Positions 16,212-25,873 of a stretch of DNA of 45,640 nucleotides are shown one piece after another. Below the pieces are notes generated by a model. That model had not been told where the DNA came from, made no database searches, and was given only the letters and a program-made list of their open reading frames with translations. A program made the translations under genes and the position numbers. Positions within the stretch are counted from its first letter, which is position 1. Every line of letters starts with the position of its first letter. This DNA comes from Rubrivivax sp. (GTDB lineage: Bacteria; Pseudomonadota; Gammaproteobacteria; Burkholderiales; Burkholderiaceae_C), in NCBI GenBank assembly GCA_030680415.1, contig JAUXVE010000150.1, positions 1 through 45,640 of the forward strand, written 5' to 3'.

Positions 16212-18736
16212 CAGTCCTCCTTCACCGACAGCACGGCTGCCGCACCGGCGGCGCGGCGGGCGCTGAAGGCAGCGGTGGCGGTGCCGGCCACCAGCACCGC
16301 GGCGCACAGCAGCGCCAGCCGGCCCCACGGCAGCACGAGGTCCATCGTCCAGTGAAAGCTCTGCGGGTTGACCACGAACACCAGCACCATGCTCACCGCC
16401 AGCCCCAGCAGCAGCCCGGCCACGGTGCCGGCAGCCACCCAGGCCGCGCCTTCGCCGGCGACCACCGCCACCACCTGGCCGCGGGTCAGCCCCAGGTGCG
16501 CCAGCAGCCCGAATTCCTTGCGCCGCGCCAGCACCTGCGCCGACAGGCTGGCGGCGATGCCGACGAGTCCGATGGCGATCGCCACCGCCTGCAGGTAGTA
16601 GGTGACGGCAAAGCTGCGGTCGAAGATGCGCAGCGACACGCGCTTGAGCTCCGCGGTGGCGGCAAAGTCCAGCATCGAGGGGTCTTCGAGCAAACCGCGC
16701 AGCGCCTGCTGCACGGCTGCGGCGTCGGCGCCCGGGGCCAGCCACAGTGCGAGGTCGTTGATGCGCGTGTCGCCGGTGAGGCCTTGATACACCTGGTCGT
16801 CGATGGCGATCGAGCCGAACTGGCGCGCGTAGTCGCGCCAGACGCCGAGCACACGCGCCGGCACCGGGGTGTCGGCCAGCGGCAGCTCGATCAGCGCGCC
16901 GGGCCGGGCGCCGTAGAGCGACACCATGGCCTCGCTGACGAAGACGCCGACCTCTCCCGGCCTGGCGGGCAGCGGCGCTTCGAGCAGCGGCAAGGCCCCG
17001 GCCGGGTCGCCCAGCGGACGTGCGATCAATGTCACCGCCGGCCGCCCGGGGGCCAGCTGCAGCGCGCGCACGCGCGACGCCTGCTGCCGCTGCACGCCGG
17101 GCACCGCCGCCACTCGGGCCAGGAACTCGGGCGCCAGCCAGGCCTGGTCGCTGGTGGCGCTGGTGGCGCTGGTGGCGCTGGTGGCGGCGCTGCGCGCATA
17201 CAGATCGGCCGGCAGCACGCTGCCCAGCCAGTCGCTGACGCCGACACGGAAACTCGTCACCATCACCGTCAGCGCCACCGACAACGCCAGGCTTGCCACC
17301 ACACCGGCCACCGCCGCGGTGGCGGTGCGGCGCTGAAAGCGCGCACGCTGCAGCGCCAGCAGCGGCAGCGCACCGCGCGCCGGCGGCACGGCGGCGAGCA
17401 GGGCATGCACGACGGCCGGCACCAGCACCACGCCGCCGAACAGCAATGCCGCCACCGCGATGTAGGCCGCCAGCGGCAAGCCGGCGATGGGCGGCGCGAA
17501 GGCCGCCGCCGAACCCAGCGCCAGCAGCGCCACGCCCGGCCAGGTCGGCGGGACCAGCGATTCGGGTGTGCCCAGGCCCTTCAACGCCAGCGCCGGGGCG
17601 ATGCGCTCGGCCTGCCGCGCCGGCCACCAGCCGCCGACCAGCGCCGAGGCCGTGCCGAGCAGGCCGAAGACGAGCACACCGACGGCGTCGACCTGCAAGG
17701 GCGGCACGATGCCCGGAAAGTAGCCGCCGCCCAGGTCGCCGGCCAGCAGACGCAGCGCCACCGCGGCCATGGCGCTACCCAGCAGCAGGCCGACGGCGCT
17801 GCCCGCGGCGCCGAGCAGCAGGCATTCCAGCAGCACGAGCCGCCGCCGTTCGCCTGCCGTGAGCCCGAGCACGCCCAGCAAAGCCAGCGCCGGCGTGCGC
17901 TGCGCCACCGACAGCGAAACCACCGAAAAGACCAGGAAGGCGCCGACGAACAAGGCCACCAGCGCCAGCACCGTGAGGTTGACGCGGTAGGCGCGCGACA
18001 GCTGCGAGACGCGCTGCTCGGCTTCGTCGGCCGGCACCGCGGCCACACCGGCCGGCAGCGCCAGCCGCGTCAGCAGCGCCGCCGTATCGGCGCCCGGCAC
18101 CAGCCGCAGGTCGATGCGCGACAGGCGGCCCAGGCGGGCGAAGTGCTGCTGCGCGCCGGCCAGGTCCATCACCACCAGCGGCACGCCGCCGGCCGGTACC
18201 GCGCCGGCCACGCGCAGGCGCTGGAAGGTGGGCCCGGCCTGCAGCGCCAGTTCGTCGCCGTCGGCCAGCCCGAGCTGCTCGCGCGCCGCGGTGTTGGGGA
18301 AGGCGGCGTCGGGGTCGAGGAACACCAGCCGGTCTTCAGTGGCCGCCGGCCGCGGCAGCAGCGCCGGCGCCAGCGGTGCAGCCAGCAGGGTGTCGATGCC
18401 GAGCACGCGCACCGGCAGGCGCCCGCCGCCAACTGTGGCGGCGTAGGTGTCGATCTCGAGCACGGGGCTGGCGATCTCGACCCCGGGGTCGGCGGCCACG
18501 CGCTCGAACACCGCATCGTCGAAGCCGGCGCGCGGGCCGCGCAGCGTGAGGTCGGGTTCGCCGTTGGCGGCACGCACGGCGGCCGAAAACTCGCTCAGTG
18601 CCGAGTTGTTGATGAGGTGCACCGAAAACGCCAGCGCCACGCCCAGCGCCACCGCCAGCAGCGCCACGCCGTGGCGCCACGGGTGGTGGCGCCACTCGCG
18701 CACGATCAGCGCCAGGAACAGCGAGCGCTGCATCAC
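16208..18736 (-). CDS. ABC transporter permease, double FtsX-like (AttF/AttG-type)
   Basis: An 842-residue inner-membrane protein. It starts with a membrane helix (about residues 20-45, [20 protein letters not shown]), has a large periplasmic MacB-like domain (about 45-240), a block of three to four helices, then a second FtsX-type half with another periplasmic domain and a final helix bundle. Family members come either as two genes (attF, attG) or as one fused gene, as here. Complexes of this type (MacB/Lol-like) move lipids or drive envelope work rather than classical import. The gene is 9 bases downstream of the ATPase and overlaps attH. It contains a four-copy 9-bp repeat encoding an Ala-Thr-Ser run in the second half. 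Confidence 0.85.
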   Translation of the reverse strand: MMQRSLFLALIVREWRHHPWRHGVALLAVALGVALAFSVHLINNSALSEFSAAVRAANGEPDLTLRGPRAGFDDAVFERVAADPGVEIASPVLEIDTYAATVGGGRLPVRVLGIDTLLAAPLAPALLPRPAATEDRLVFLDPDAAFPNTAAREQLGLADGDELALQAGPTFQRLRVAGAVPAGGVPLVVMDLAGAQQHFARLGRLSRIDLRLVPGADTAALLTRLALPAGVAAVPADEAEQRVSQLSRAYRVNLTVLALVALFVGAFLVFSVVSLSVAQRTPALALLGVLGLTAGERRRLVLLECLLLGAAGSAVGLLLGSAMAAVALRLLAGDLGGGYFPGIVPPLQVDAVGVLVFGLLGTASALVGGWWPARQAERIAPALALKGLGTPESLVPPTWPGVALLALGSAAAFAPPIAGLPLAAYIAVAALLFGGVVLVPAVVHALLAAVPPARGALPLLALQRARFQRRTATAAVAGVVASLALSVALTVMVTSFRVGVSDWLGSVLPADLYARSAATSATSATSATSDQAWLAPEFLARVAAVPGVQRQQASRVRALQLAPGRPAVTLIARPLGDPAGALPLLEAPLPARPGEVGVFVSEAMVSLYGARPGALIELPLADTPVPARVLGVWRDYARQFGSIAIDDQVYQGLTGDTRINDLALWLAPGADAAAVQQALRGLLEDPSMLDFAATAELKRVSLRIFDRSFAVTYYLQAVAIAIGLVGIAASLSAQVLARRKEFGLLAHLGLTRGQVVAVVAGEGAAWVAAGTVAGLLLGLAVSMVLVFVVNPQSFHWTMDLVLPWGRLALLCAAVLVAGTATAAFSARRAAGAAAVLSVKEDW
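17151..17186. repeat. 9-bp tandem repeat inside the permease gene
   Basis: CTGGTGGCG occurs four times without interruption at 17151, 17160, 17169 and 17178. On the coding (minus) strand it gives a run of Ala-Thr-Ser triplets in a periplasmic stretch of the permease. Copy number changes would add or remove three residues without changing frame. Confidence 0.9.
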
Positions 18737-18745
18737 CGGCGCCGC

Positions 18746-19393
<648 letters not shown>

Positions 19394-19476
19394 CACAGCG
19401 CTTGATGATGGCACGGCAGCGCCGATAGCCTTGCGTGCTATCGTGATCGGCGGGGTTTGCAGCAGGGAAAAGGACC

Positions 19477-20259
19477 ATGGCATACGAGATCGATCTGTCC
19501 GGCCGCGTGGCCTTCGTCACCGGTGCTTCGAGCGGCCTGGGGGCACAGTTCGCCCGCGTCCTGGCGGCGTCGGGTGCCGGTGTCGTGCTCGCCGCGCGGC
19601 GCATCGAGCGGCTGAAGACGCTGCGTGCCGAGATCGAGGCCGCCGGCGGCGATGCGCATGTGGTGGGCCTGGACGTCACCGACCCGGCCAGCATCCGCGC
19701 CGCGGTGGCGCACGCCGAAACCGAGATGGGCGTCATCGACATCCTCGTCAACAACTCGGGCGTCAGCACGACGCAAAAGCTCACCGACGTGACGCCCGCG
19801 GACTACGACTACGTGATGGGCACCAACACGCGCGGCGCCTTCTTCGTGGCCCAGGAAGTGGCCAAGCGCATGATCGCGCGCGCCAAGGGCGAGGCGCCGG
19901 GCATCTTCACCGGCGGGCGCATCGTCAATGTCGCGTCGATGGCCGGGCTGCGCGTGCTGGGGCAGTTGGGCGTCTACGCCATGAGCAAGGCCGCGGTGAT
20001 CCACATGACACGCGCGATGGCGCTGGAGTGGGGGCGCTGGGGCATCAACGTCAACGCGCTGTGCCCGGGCTATATCGACACCGAGATCAACCACGAGCAC
20101 TGGCAGACCGAGGCCGGCCAGAAGCTGATGCAGATGCTGCCGCGCAAGCGCATCGGCAAGCCCGAGGATCTGGACGCGGCGCTGATGATGCTGTGTGCCA
20201 ACCAGAGCCACTTCGTCAATGGCGCCGTGATCGCGGCGGACGATGGCTTCGGGGTCTGA
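19477..20259 (+). CDS. SDR family oxidoreductase (3-ketoacyl reductase-like)
   Basis: A 260-residue classical SDR with TGASSGLG (residues 15-22), NNSG (92-95) and catalytic S154, Y167, K171 (YAMSK). It has the C-terminal features [10 protein letters not shown] and [13 protein letters not shown], as in FabG-like reductases of hydroxyacyl or secondary-alcohol substrates. The ATG at 19477 is preceded by AGGGAAAAGG. It is followed after 3 bases by yceH and then by a thioesterase gene, so the three probably form one transcript. The specific substrate is unknown; the neighbouring thioesterase hints at acyl-CoA chemistry (inference). Confidence 0.87.
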   Translation: MAYEIDLSGRVAFVTGASSGLGAQFARVLAASGAGVVLAARRIERLKTLRAEIEAAGGDAHVVGLDVTDPASIRAAVAHAETEMGVIDILVNNSGVSTTQKLTDVTPADYDYVMGTNTRGAFFVAQEVAKRMIARAKGEAPGIFTGGRIVNVASMAGLRVLGQLGVYAMSKAAVIHMTRAMALEWGRWGINVNALCPGYIDTEINHEHWQTEAGQKLMQMLPRKRIGKPEDLDAALMMLCANQSHFVNGAVIAADDGFGV

Positions 20260-20262
20260 GCC

Positions 20263-20913
20263 TTGCGGAACCTGACCCCGCTCGAAGCGCGCGTGCTGGG
20301 CGTGCTGGTCGAGAAGCAGCACACGGTGCCCGACACCTATCCGCTGTCGGTGAACGCGCTCACCGCGGGCTGCAACCAGAAGACGGCGCGCTTTCCGGTC
20401 ATCGAGGCCACCGAAGCCGAGGTCATGACCGCGGTCGACGGCCTCAAGGGCCTGAGCCTGGTGTTCGAAGGCAGCGGCAGCCGCGTCGTCAAGTTCGAAC
20501 ACAACATGGGCCGCGTGCTCGGCGTGCCCGGCCAGGCGGTGGCGCTGCTCACGGTGCTGATGCTGCGCGGCCCGCAGACCGCGGCCGAGTTGCGGCTGAA
20601 CTGCGAACGGCTGCACCGCTTCGCCGACATCTCGTCGGTGGAAGGTTTCCTGGAGGAACTGGCCGCCAAGGACCCGCCGCGCGTGGTGAAGCTGGCGCGT
20701 GCGCCGGGCTCGCGCGAGGCGCGCTGGGCGCACCTGCTGTGCGGCGAGGTCGCCGAGGCCAGTGCCGCGGCCATGCTCGACGGCAACGGCGGCGTGTCGG
20801 CCGGTGAACTGGCGGCGCTGAAGGCCGAGCAGACGAGACTGGCGGCGGAGGTCGACGCGCTGAAGGCGCTGGTGCACCGCATGGCAGGTGAACTCGGCAT
20901 CGAGCCGCAATGA
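20263..20913 (+). CDS. yceH: YceH family protein (UPF0502/DUF480)
   Basis: A 216-residue member of the YceH family, with two winged-helix-like repeats and a C-terminal coiled coil. It begins [30 protein letters not shown] and contains NQKTAR and [17 protein letters not shown], all typical of the family. The C-terminus (about 180-212) is helical with repeating Leu/Ala heptads. The start is TTG at 20263, three bases after the SDR stop, as expected for coupled translation. Function is not settled; the fold suggests nucleic-acid or protein binding. Confidence 0.88.
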   Translation: MRNLTPLEARVLGVLVEKQHTVPDTYPLSVNALTAGCNQKTARFPVIEATEAEVMTAVDGLKGLSLVFEGSGSRVVKFEHNMGRVLGVPGQAVALLTVLMLRGPQTAAELRLNCERLHRFADISSVEGFLEELAAKDPPRVVKLARAPGSREARWAHLLCGEVAEASAAAMLDGNGGVSAGELAALKAEQTRLAAEVDALKALVHRMAGELGIEPQ

Positions 20914-20944
20914 CCCAGATGCCGGCACGGACCGCAGCAGGACC

Positions 20945-21364
20945 ATGAGATTCCACGTTCCGGCCGAGAAGAAGCTCACGCACGAGATGGTCATCCCCAT
21001 CCGCTGGGGCGACATGGACCTGATGGGCCATGTCAACAACACCATCTACTTCCGCTACCTCGAGATCGCGCGCCTGGAGTGGCTGTACAAGGTGGGCGGC
21101 CCGCCCGACCCCGCGGGCTGCGGGCCGGTGATCGTCAACGCCTTCTGCAACTTCATCCGCCAGCTCGAATTCCCGGGCGACATCCTGGCCAGGCATTACG
21201 TCACCAATCCCGGGCGCTCCAGCTTCGACACCTACATCACGCTCACACGCACCGACGACCCCGGCACGATCTACGCCGAAGGCGGCAGCAAGACGGTGTG
21301 GACCGATTTCAAGGCGCGCAAGTCGGCGCCGCTGCCGGACTGGCTGCGCGCGCTGGTGTCGTAG
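20945..21364 (+). CDS. Acyl-CoA thioesterase (4-hydroxybenzoyl-CoA thioesterase-like hotdog fold)
   Basis: A 139-residue single-hotdog protein with the 4HBT signature IRWGDMDLMGHVNNTIYFRYLE, in which the first Asp of WGDMD is the expected catalytic residue and GHVNN forms the helix cap. Members hydrolyse acyl-CoA thioesters in the cytoplasm, usually as tetramers. The ATG at 20945 follows AGCAGGACC; an in-frame ATG at 20888 within yceH gives an atypical leader and is not preferred. Third gene of the SDR-yceH group. Confidence 0.87.
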   Translation: MRFHVPAEKKLTHEMVIPIRWGDMDLMGHVNNTIYFRYLEIARLEWLYKVGGPPDPAGCGPVIVNAFCNFIRQLEFPGDILARHYVTNPGRSSFDTYITLTRTDDPGTIYAEGGSKTVWTDFKARKSAPLPDWLRALVS

Positions 21365-21674
21365 CGACGGCTGCCTTTCTTGGGGTTCGCCTCGGCGAAG
21401 GCGGTTGACCTTCGACATGCCGGGTTCCGCCCCGGCGGGCGGGTAACTTTCTTCTGGGGGCCCAGAAGAAAGTCACCAAAGAAGAGGGCCTTAACGCCAC
21501 CTCACACTCGTTCTGCTTGCTCCGCACGCCCGGCCCGGCGGGCTACTGGATGCCAACAGGTAGATCGACGCAGCAGCCCGCTCGTACGTCACGGGCTCGC
21601 TCCGCTTAGCCCTTGGCTCCGTGGTGCAGCGGTGCAGCGGTGCAGGTTGCACGGGTGACTGCGCCGCGGTGCGT
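21365..21674. other. Intergenic region with palindrome, no gene seen
   Basis: About 310 bases between two convergent genes. It holds a GC-rich stretch, the strong palindrome listed separately (21446-21473), and a short tandem of GGTGCAGC near 21621-21640. Short open frames occur on both strands but none has a recognisable start, composition or family likeness. The base composition is less GC-rich at the palindrome than in flanking coding DNA. Confidence 0.6.
21446..21473. repeat. Long palindrome, possible bidirectional terminator or dispersed element
   Basis: ACTTTCTTCTGGG at 21446-21458 is followed, after GG, by its exact complement at 21461-21473, giving a perfect 13-bp stem. The match extends weakly outwards (GGTAACT against AGTCACC). 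It lies between the thioesterase and the LuxR-type regulator, which converge on it. TTTCTTCTGGG/CCCAGAAGAAAG elements are familiar as repeated intergenic palindromes in Burkholderiales (recollection, not searched). Confidence 0.75.
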
Positions 21675-22262
21675 TCAGGCCTGCCCGCTGAGCAGCCGCT
21701 TGACGAGTTCAGGCGTCGTCGCCGCACCCGCCTTGCGCATCAGCCGCGCGCGGTAGACGTCGACCGTGCGCGGGCTGATGTCCAGCCGCTTGCCGACCCC
21801 CTTGCTCGTCAGGCCCTCGATCAGCAGGGCGGCGATCTCGCGCTCTCGCGGCGTCAGCTCGAACTTGAGCGCGCGCTTGGACGACAGGTCCTCGAAGGCC
21901 CAGATGCCTGCCGCGTGGGGCCGGCCCGGGTCGAGCGCGCGGCCGCTGACATGGCACCAGAACAGTTCGCCCTCAGGCGCACCCGGTGCCGCGGTCAGCC
22001 GCCGCATCACGCGCTCGTCGGCGTAGCGGCCCAGGGTGTCCAGCTGCGCCGCGATGCGCTGGCCGGTGCGCTCGAACTCGTCGGCGGTGGGGTAGAGGAT
22101 CTCGAACGAGCGGCCGATGAGCTGCTCGCGCTCGGCGCGGAACATCGCCAGCAGCTCGCGGTTGCAGTCGACCATCAGGCGCTGGCGCGACAGCACCAGC
22201 CCCACCGGCGCCAGCTCGAAGGCGGTGCAGTAATCGAAGGCGGCGAGGGCGGTGACGGTCAA
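21675..22262 (-). CDS. PAS-LuxR family transcriptional regulator
   Basis: A 195-residue regulator. Residues about 10-120 form a PAS-like sensor (ELAPVGLVLSRQRLMVDCNRELLAMF, GRSFEILYPTADEF). Residues about 132-190 form a LuxR/GerE helix-turn-helix (FELTPREREIAALLIEGLTSKGVGKRLDISPRTVDVYRARLMRKAG). The only available start is a TTG at 22262, because an in-frame TAG lies just upstream. Regulators of this build often control neighbouring acyl-CoA or acetate metabolism genes. Inverted repeats upstream of the CoA-transferase gene some 240 bases away are candidate targets (inference). Confidence 0.82.
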   Translation of the reverse strand: MTVTALAAFDYCTAFELAPVGLVLSRQRLMVDCNRELLAMFRAEREQLIGRSFEILYPTADEFERTGQRIAAQLDTLGRYADERVMRRLTAAPGAPEGELFWCHVSGRALDPGRPHAAGIWAFEDLSSKRALKFELTPREREIAALLIEGLTSKGVGKRLDISPRTVDVYRARLMRKAGAATTPELVKRLLSGQA

Positions 22263-22286
22263 ACGAAGGGCCTGCGGCGCGTCGGC

Positions 22287-22483
22287 CTACATCAGGGCGT
22301 AGGTGGTGGTGGCGTGGGCCGCCAGCTCGTCGTCGGCGCCGATGACCTGCATCTCACCGAAGACCAGGCTACGGCCCATGCGCAGCACACGCGCCACCAC
22401 ACGCACGCTGCCGCTGTGGCCCGGGATCGGGCGCAGGATGCGGGGACGTCGGCGGTCGGGGCCTTCGGGTCGGCAGTGGCCAT
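22287..22483 (-). pseudogene. Remnant of a PaaI-type hotdog thioesterase
   Basis: The last ~45 codons before the TAG at 22287 read VRVVARVLRMGRSLVFGE..., then VIGADDELAAHATTTYALM, which is the C-terminal strand pattern of PaaI-type thioesterases. Upstream, the only ATG (22483) is in a different frame and reads MATADPKAPTADVPA, and the front part of the hotdog fold is absent. The gene therefore appears truncated and frameshifted. Its stop lies 24 bases before the regulator's TTG on the same strand. Confidence 0.5.
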
Positions 22484-22501
22484 GGCGAACGGCTCCGGGG
22501 C

Positions 22502-22555
22502 AGGGGTTAAGCGATTCTACGTAACCCCTACCTAATGCCTTAGGTAGTACGCTAC
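22502..22555. promoter_or_regulatory. Overlapping inverted repeats upstream of the CoA-transferase operon
   Basis: Three inverted repeats lie within 54 bases. AGGGGTTA (22502-22509) pairs with TAACCCCT (22522-22529). CTACCTAA (22528-22535) pairs with TTAGGTAG (22540-22547) across TGCC. GTAG (22544-22547) pairs with CTAC (22552-22555). A TACGTAA box sits at 22518-22524. The region is clearly more AT-rich than its surroundings and lies 38 bases before the scoA start. It looks like an operator/promoter bound by one or more dimeric regulators, the neighbouring LuxR-type protein being the first candidate. Confidence 0.6.
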
Positions 22556-22592
22556 ACAGCTCACAGCAACGCCCCCTGCGGAGGCACGACTC

Positions 22593-23306
22593 ATGAAGAA
22601 GATCTATCCCAGCGCTGCGGCGGCACTGGACGGGATCGTCCAGGACGGCCAGTTGCTCGCCGTCGGCGGTTTCGGCCTCTGCGGCATCCCCGAGGCACTG
22701 ATCGACGCGCTGCGCGACAGCGCCGTGAAGGATCTGACGGTGATCTCCAACAACGCCGGTGTCGACGGTTTCGGCCTCGGCAAGCTGCTCGAGACGCGGC
22801 AGATCAGGAAGATGATCTCCAGCTACGTTGGCGAGAACAAGGAGTTCGAACGCCAGTTCCTGGCCCACGAGCTGGAGCTGGAATTCACGCCGCAGGGCAC
22901 GCTGGCCGAACGCTTGCGCGCCGGCGGCGCCGGCATCCCGGCTTTCTTCACGCGCACCGGCGTCGGCACGCTGGTGGCCGAAGGCAAGGAGGTGCGTGAA
23001 TTCGACGGCCACGACTACGTGATGGAGCGCGCACTGGTGCCCGACGTGGCCCTGGGCAAGGCCTGGAAGGCCGACGTGTCGGGCAACCTGATCTTCCGCC
23101 GCACGGCGCGCAACTTCAATCCGGCGGCCATCATGGCGGGCAGGATCAGCGTCGTCGAGGTCGAGGAGATCGTTCCCACCGGCACCTTCGACCCCGACGC
23201 CGTGCACCTGCCGGGCATCTACGTCCACCGCATCGTGCTCAACGCGAACCCCGAAAAGCGCATCGAGAAGCGCACCATCCGCGACTCCCCACGGGCCGGC
23301 GTCTAG
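22593..23306 (+). CDS. scoA: 3-oxoacid CoA-transferase subunit A
   Basis: A 237-residue alpha subunit of succinyl-CoA:3-ketoacid CoA-transferase (SCOT), which activates acetoacetate and similar 3-oxoacids using succinyl-CoA. The CoA-binding loop reads [10 protein letters not shown] (about residues 25-34), followed by the family's [12 protein letters not shown] and MISSYVGEN. It also has FFTRTGVGT and the C-terminal RNFNPA. Length fits the family. A good ribosome site (GGAGG, 22580-22584) precedes the ATG. It forms an operon with subunit B, 64 bases downstream, and is probably controlled from the inverted-repeat region upstream. Confidence 0.93.
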   Translation: MKKIYPSAAAALDGIVQDGQLLAVGGFGLCGIPEALIDALRDSAVKDLTVISNNAGVDGFGLGKLLETRQIRKMISSYVGENKEFERQFLAHELELEFTPQGTLAERLRAGGAGIPAFFTRTGVGTLVAEGKEVREFDGHDYVMERALVPDVALGKAWKADVSGNLIFRRTARNFNPAAIMAGRISVVEVEEIVPTGTFDPDAVHLPGIYVHRIVLNANPEKRIEKRTIRDSPRAGV

Positions 23307-23340
23307 CCGGCCGCCACCTTGAAGGGTGCCGCAGGCACCC
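23294..23340 (+). other. Two stem-loops between scoA and scoB
   Basis: GGCCGGC (23294-23300) pairs with GCCGGCC (23306-23312) around a loop that contains part of the scoA stop codon. GGGTGCC (23324-23330) pairs with GGCACCC (23334-23340). No run of T follows, so they are unlikely to stop transcription. They may stabilise or separate the two coding parts of the message. Confidence 0.55.
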
Positions 23341-23370
23341 GCTCTCCAATTTCTCCGAAGGAGGCCCACC

Positions 23371-24009
23371 ATGGCCTGGACCCACGACGAGATGGCCGCG
23401 CGCGCGGCCAAGGAACTGCAGGACGGCTTCTACGTCAACCTCGGCATCGGCCTGCCGACGCTGGTGGCCAACTTCGTCAGCCCCGACATCGAGGTCTGGC
23501 TGCAAAGCGAAAACGGCATGCTCGGCATCGGGCCGTTTCCGACCGAGGACGAGGTCGACGCCGACCTCATCAACGCCGGCAAGCAGACGGTGACCACCAT
23601 CCCCGGCAGCAGCATCTTCGGCAGTCACGACAGCTTTGCCATGATCCGCGGCGGCAAGGTCAACCTCAGCATCCTGGGCGCCATGCAGGTCAGCGAGAAG
23701 GGAGACCTGGCCAACTGGATGATCCCCGGCAAGATGGTCAAGGGCATGGGCGGCGCGATGGACCTGGTGGCCGGCGTGAAGAGCGTCGTCGTGCTGATGG
23801 AGCACGTGGCGCGCAAGAAGGACGGCGGCTTCGACCTCAAGATCCTGCCGCACTGCACGCTGCCGCTCACCGGCGTGGGCGTGGTCGACCGCGTCGTCAC
23901 CGACCTGGCGGTGCTCGACGTCACCCCGCACGGCCTGAAGATCGTGGAGATGGCGCCGGGCGTCACGCGCGACGAACTGCAGGCCAAGACCGGCGTGCCG
24001 CTGCAGTAG
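23371..24009 (+). CDS. scoB: 3-oxoacid CoA-transferase subunit B
   Basis: A 212-residue beta subunit of the SCOT-type CoA-transferase. The catalytic glutamate that forms the CoA thioester lies in the QSENGMLG motif (about residue 51). Other family blocks are [44 protein letters not shown] and HCTLPLTG. The ATG at 23371 has an excellent ribosome site (GAAGGAGG, 23357-23364); 15 codons of open frame upstream are not family-like. Works as a heterotetramer with ScoA. Confidence 0.94.
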   Translation: MAWTHDEMAARAAKELQDGFYVNLGIGLPTLVANFVSPDIEVWLQSENGMLGIGPFPTEDEVDADLINAGKQTVTTIPGSSIFGSHDSFAMIRGGKVNLSILGAMQVSEKGDLANWMIPGKMVKGMGGAMDLVAGVKSVVVLMEHVARKKDGGFDLKILPHCTLPLTGVGVVDRVVTDLAVLDVTPHGLKIVEMAPGVTRDELQAKTGVPLQ

Positions 24010-24040
24010 GCGGCCGCTGCCGGGCTGGCGGGAGCCTTCG

Positions 24041-25870
24041 ATGAAACAGCGCCGGGCGGCCGCGCGGCCGCTCGTCTGCGCCGCGCTGTTGCTGTTGTTG
24101 GCCGCATGCGCCGGCCGCGGCGGCGAGCGCGGCACTGCACACGGCAGCGGCCCGGCCACGCCGCCGCTGCCCGAGGCTGGCAGCGGCTGGACCCCCAAGC
24201 CGGGTTGGAGCGCCCGGCGCTTCATGGTCGCGGCGGCCCATCCGCTGGCTGCCGACGCGGGCGTCACGATGCTGCAGGCCGGCGGTTCGGCGCTCGACGC
24301 CGCGATCGCCGTGCAGATGGTGCTGGCACTGGTGGAGCCGCAGTCCAGCGGCATCGGCGGCGGCGCCTTCCTGATGCACAGCGACGGCGCCGAAGTGCAG
24401 GCCTGGGACGGCCGCGAGACTGCGCCCGCCGCAGTCGGCGAGAGGCTGTTCCTGGCGCCCGACGGCCAGCCGCTGCCCTACAACGAGGCCGTCTTCGGCG
24501 GCCGCGCCGTGGCCACGCCGGGTGTGCTGAAGATGCTGGAAGCCGCGCACCGCCGGCATGGCCGGCTGCCGTGGGCGCATTTGTTCGAGCCGGCGGTCGC
24601 ACTCGCGGAAAGCGGCTTCCCGCTCGGCCCGCGTCTGCACGGACAACTGCTGGCTGACCCGCACCTGCGCCAGGACGCCATCGCGCGCCGCTACTTCTAC
24701 CGCGCCGACGGCAGCCCGCACCCGGTAGGGCACCGGCTGCGCAATCCGGCGTTGGCAGCTGTGCTGCGCGCCGTTGCGCGGCAGGGCAGCGACGCCCTCT
24801 ACCGCGGCCCGTTGGCCGCCGACATGGTGACGCGTGTGCGCCAGCATGCCGTCCCCGGCACGCTGAGCGAGGCCGACCTGGCAGCCTATGCGCCCCGGCA
24901 GCGTGAACCGATCTGTACCGACTGGCAGGTGGTGTATCGGGTCTGCGGCTTCCCGCCGCCATCGTCGGGGCACCTGGCGCTGATGCAGATCCTGGGCCTC
25001 CTGGAGCGGCTGCCGGCGCCGGCGCCGGCACTGCAGGCCGGCGTGCCCGGCCCCGACTGGCTGCACGCCTACACCGAGGCCGCCCGGCTGGCCTATGCCG
25101 ACCGCGCGCTGTACGTGGCCGACCCCGATTTCGTCGCCGCCCCCGGCGGCGACTGGAAGCGTCTGCTCGACAGCGCCTACCTGCGCCAGCGCGCCGCGCT
25201 CATCGGCACGCGCAGCCTGAAGGTGGCGCCGCCCGGCCAGCCGCCGGGCACTTCGCGCAGCGCCCACGCGGCCATGCCCGAGCAGCCCGAGCACGGCACC
25301 AGCCACATCAGCGTCGTCGACGGCGAGGGTCGTGCGGTGGCCATGACGTCGACCATCGAAGCCGCGTTCGGTGCCCGCGTCATGGCCGACGGCGGCAGCG
25401 GCCTGCCCGGCGGTTACCTGCTCAACAACCAGCTCACCGACTTCTCGGCGGCACCGGTCGACAGCGCCGGACGGCCCATCGCCAACCGCCTGCAGCCCGG
25501 CAAGCGACCGCGCTCGAGCATGAGCCCGACGCTGGTGTTCGACCGCCGAGACGGCCGCTTGCTGATGACGCTGGGCTCGCCCGGCGGGCCGGCGATCATC
25601 CATTTCGTTGCCAAGACGCTGCTCGGTACGCTGCAGTGGGGGCTGGACGCGCAGCGCGCCGTCGACCAGCCCAACTTCGGCAGCTTCAACGGGCCCACGC
25701 TGCTGGAAGCAGGGCGTTTCCCGCCGGCGACGATCGAGGCGCTGCGTGGCCGCGGACACAGCGTCGCCGAGATCGAACTGACGAGCGGCCTGCAGGTCAT
25801 CCAGCGCACGCCGGGCGGCTGGTTCGGCGCTGCCGACCCGCGCCGCGAGGGCGTCGTGCGCGGCGACTGA
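24041..25870 (+). CDS. ggt: Gamma-glutamyltransferase, predicted lipoprotein
   Basis: A 609-residue gamma-glutamyltranspeptidase, which cleaves the gamma-glutamyl bond of glutathione and related compounds. It is made as a precursor that cuts itself before a threonine; here that is T420 in the HGTSH motif. Further signs are QSSGIGGGAF in the large subunit and PGKRPRSSMSPT and GSPGG in the small subunit. The signal LLLLLAAC with C23 is a lipobox, so the protein is likely membrane-anchored in the periplasm rather than free as in E. coli Ggt. It follows scoB by 31 bases and could share its transcript, although the functions are not obviously linked. Stops 3 bases short of the convergent pyrD stop. 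Confidence 0.92.
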   Translation: MKQRRAAARPLVCAALLLLLAACAGRGGERGTAHGSGPATPPLPEAGSGWTPKPGWSARRFMVAAAHPLAADAGVTMLQAGGSALDAAIAVQMVLALVEPQSSGIGGGAFLMHSDGAEVQAWDGRETAPAAVGERLFLAPDGQPLPYNEAVFGGRAVATPGVLKMLEAAHRRHGRLPWAHLFEPAVALAESGFPLGPRLHGQLLADPHLRQDAIARRYFYRADGSPHPVGHRLRNPALAAVLRAVARQGSDALYRGPLAADMVTRVRQHAVPGTLSEADLAAYAPRQREPICTDWQVVYRVCGFPPPSSGHLALMQILGLLERLPAPAPALQAGVPGPDWLHAYTEAARLAYADRALYVADPDFVAAPGGDWKRLLDSAYLRQRAALIGTRSLKVAPPGQPPGTSRSAHAAMPEQPEHGTSHISVVDGEGRAVAMTSTIEAAFGARVMADGGSGLPGGYLLNNQLTDFSAAPVDSAGRPIANRLQPGKRPRSSMSPTLVFDRRDGRLLMTLGSPGGPAIIHFVAKTLLGTLQWGLDAQRAVDQPNFGSFNGPTLLEAGRFPPATIEALRGRGHSVAEIELTSGLQVIQRTPGGWFGAADPRREGVVRGD

Positions 25871-25873
25871 ACC

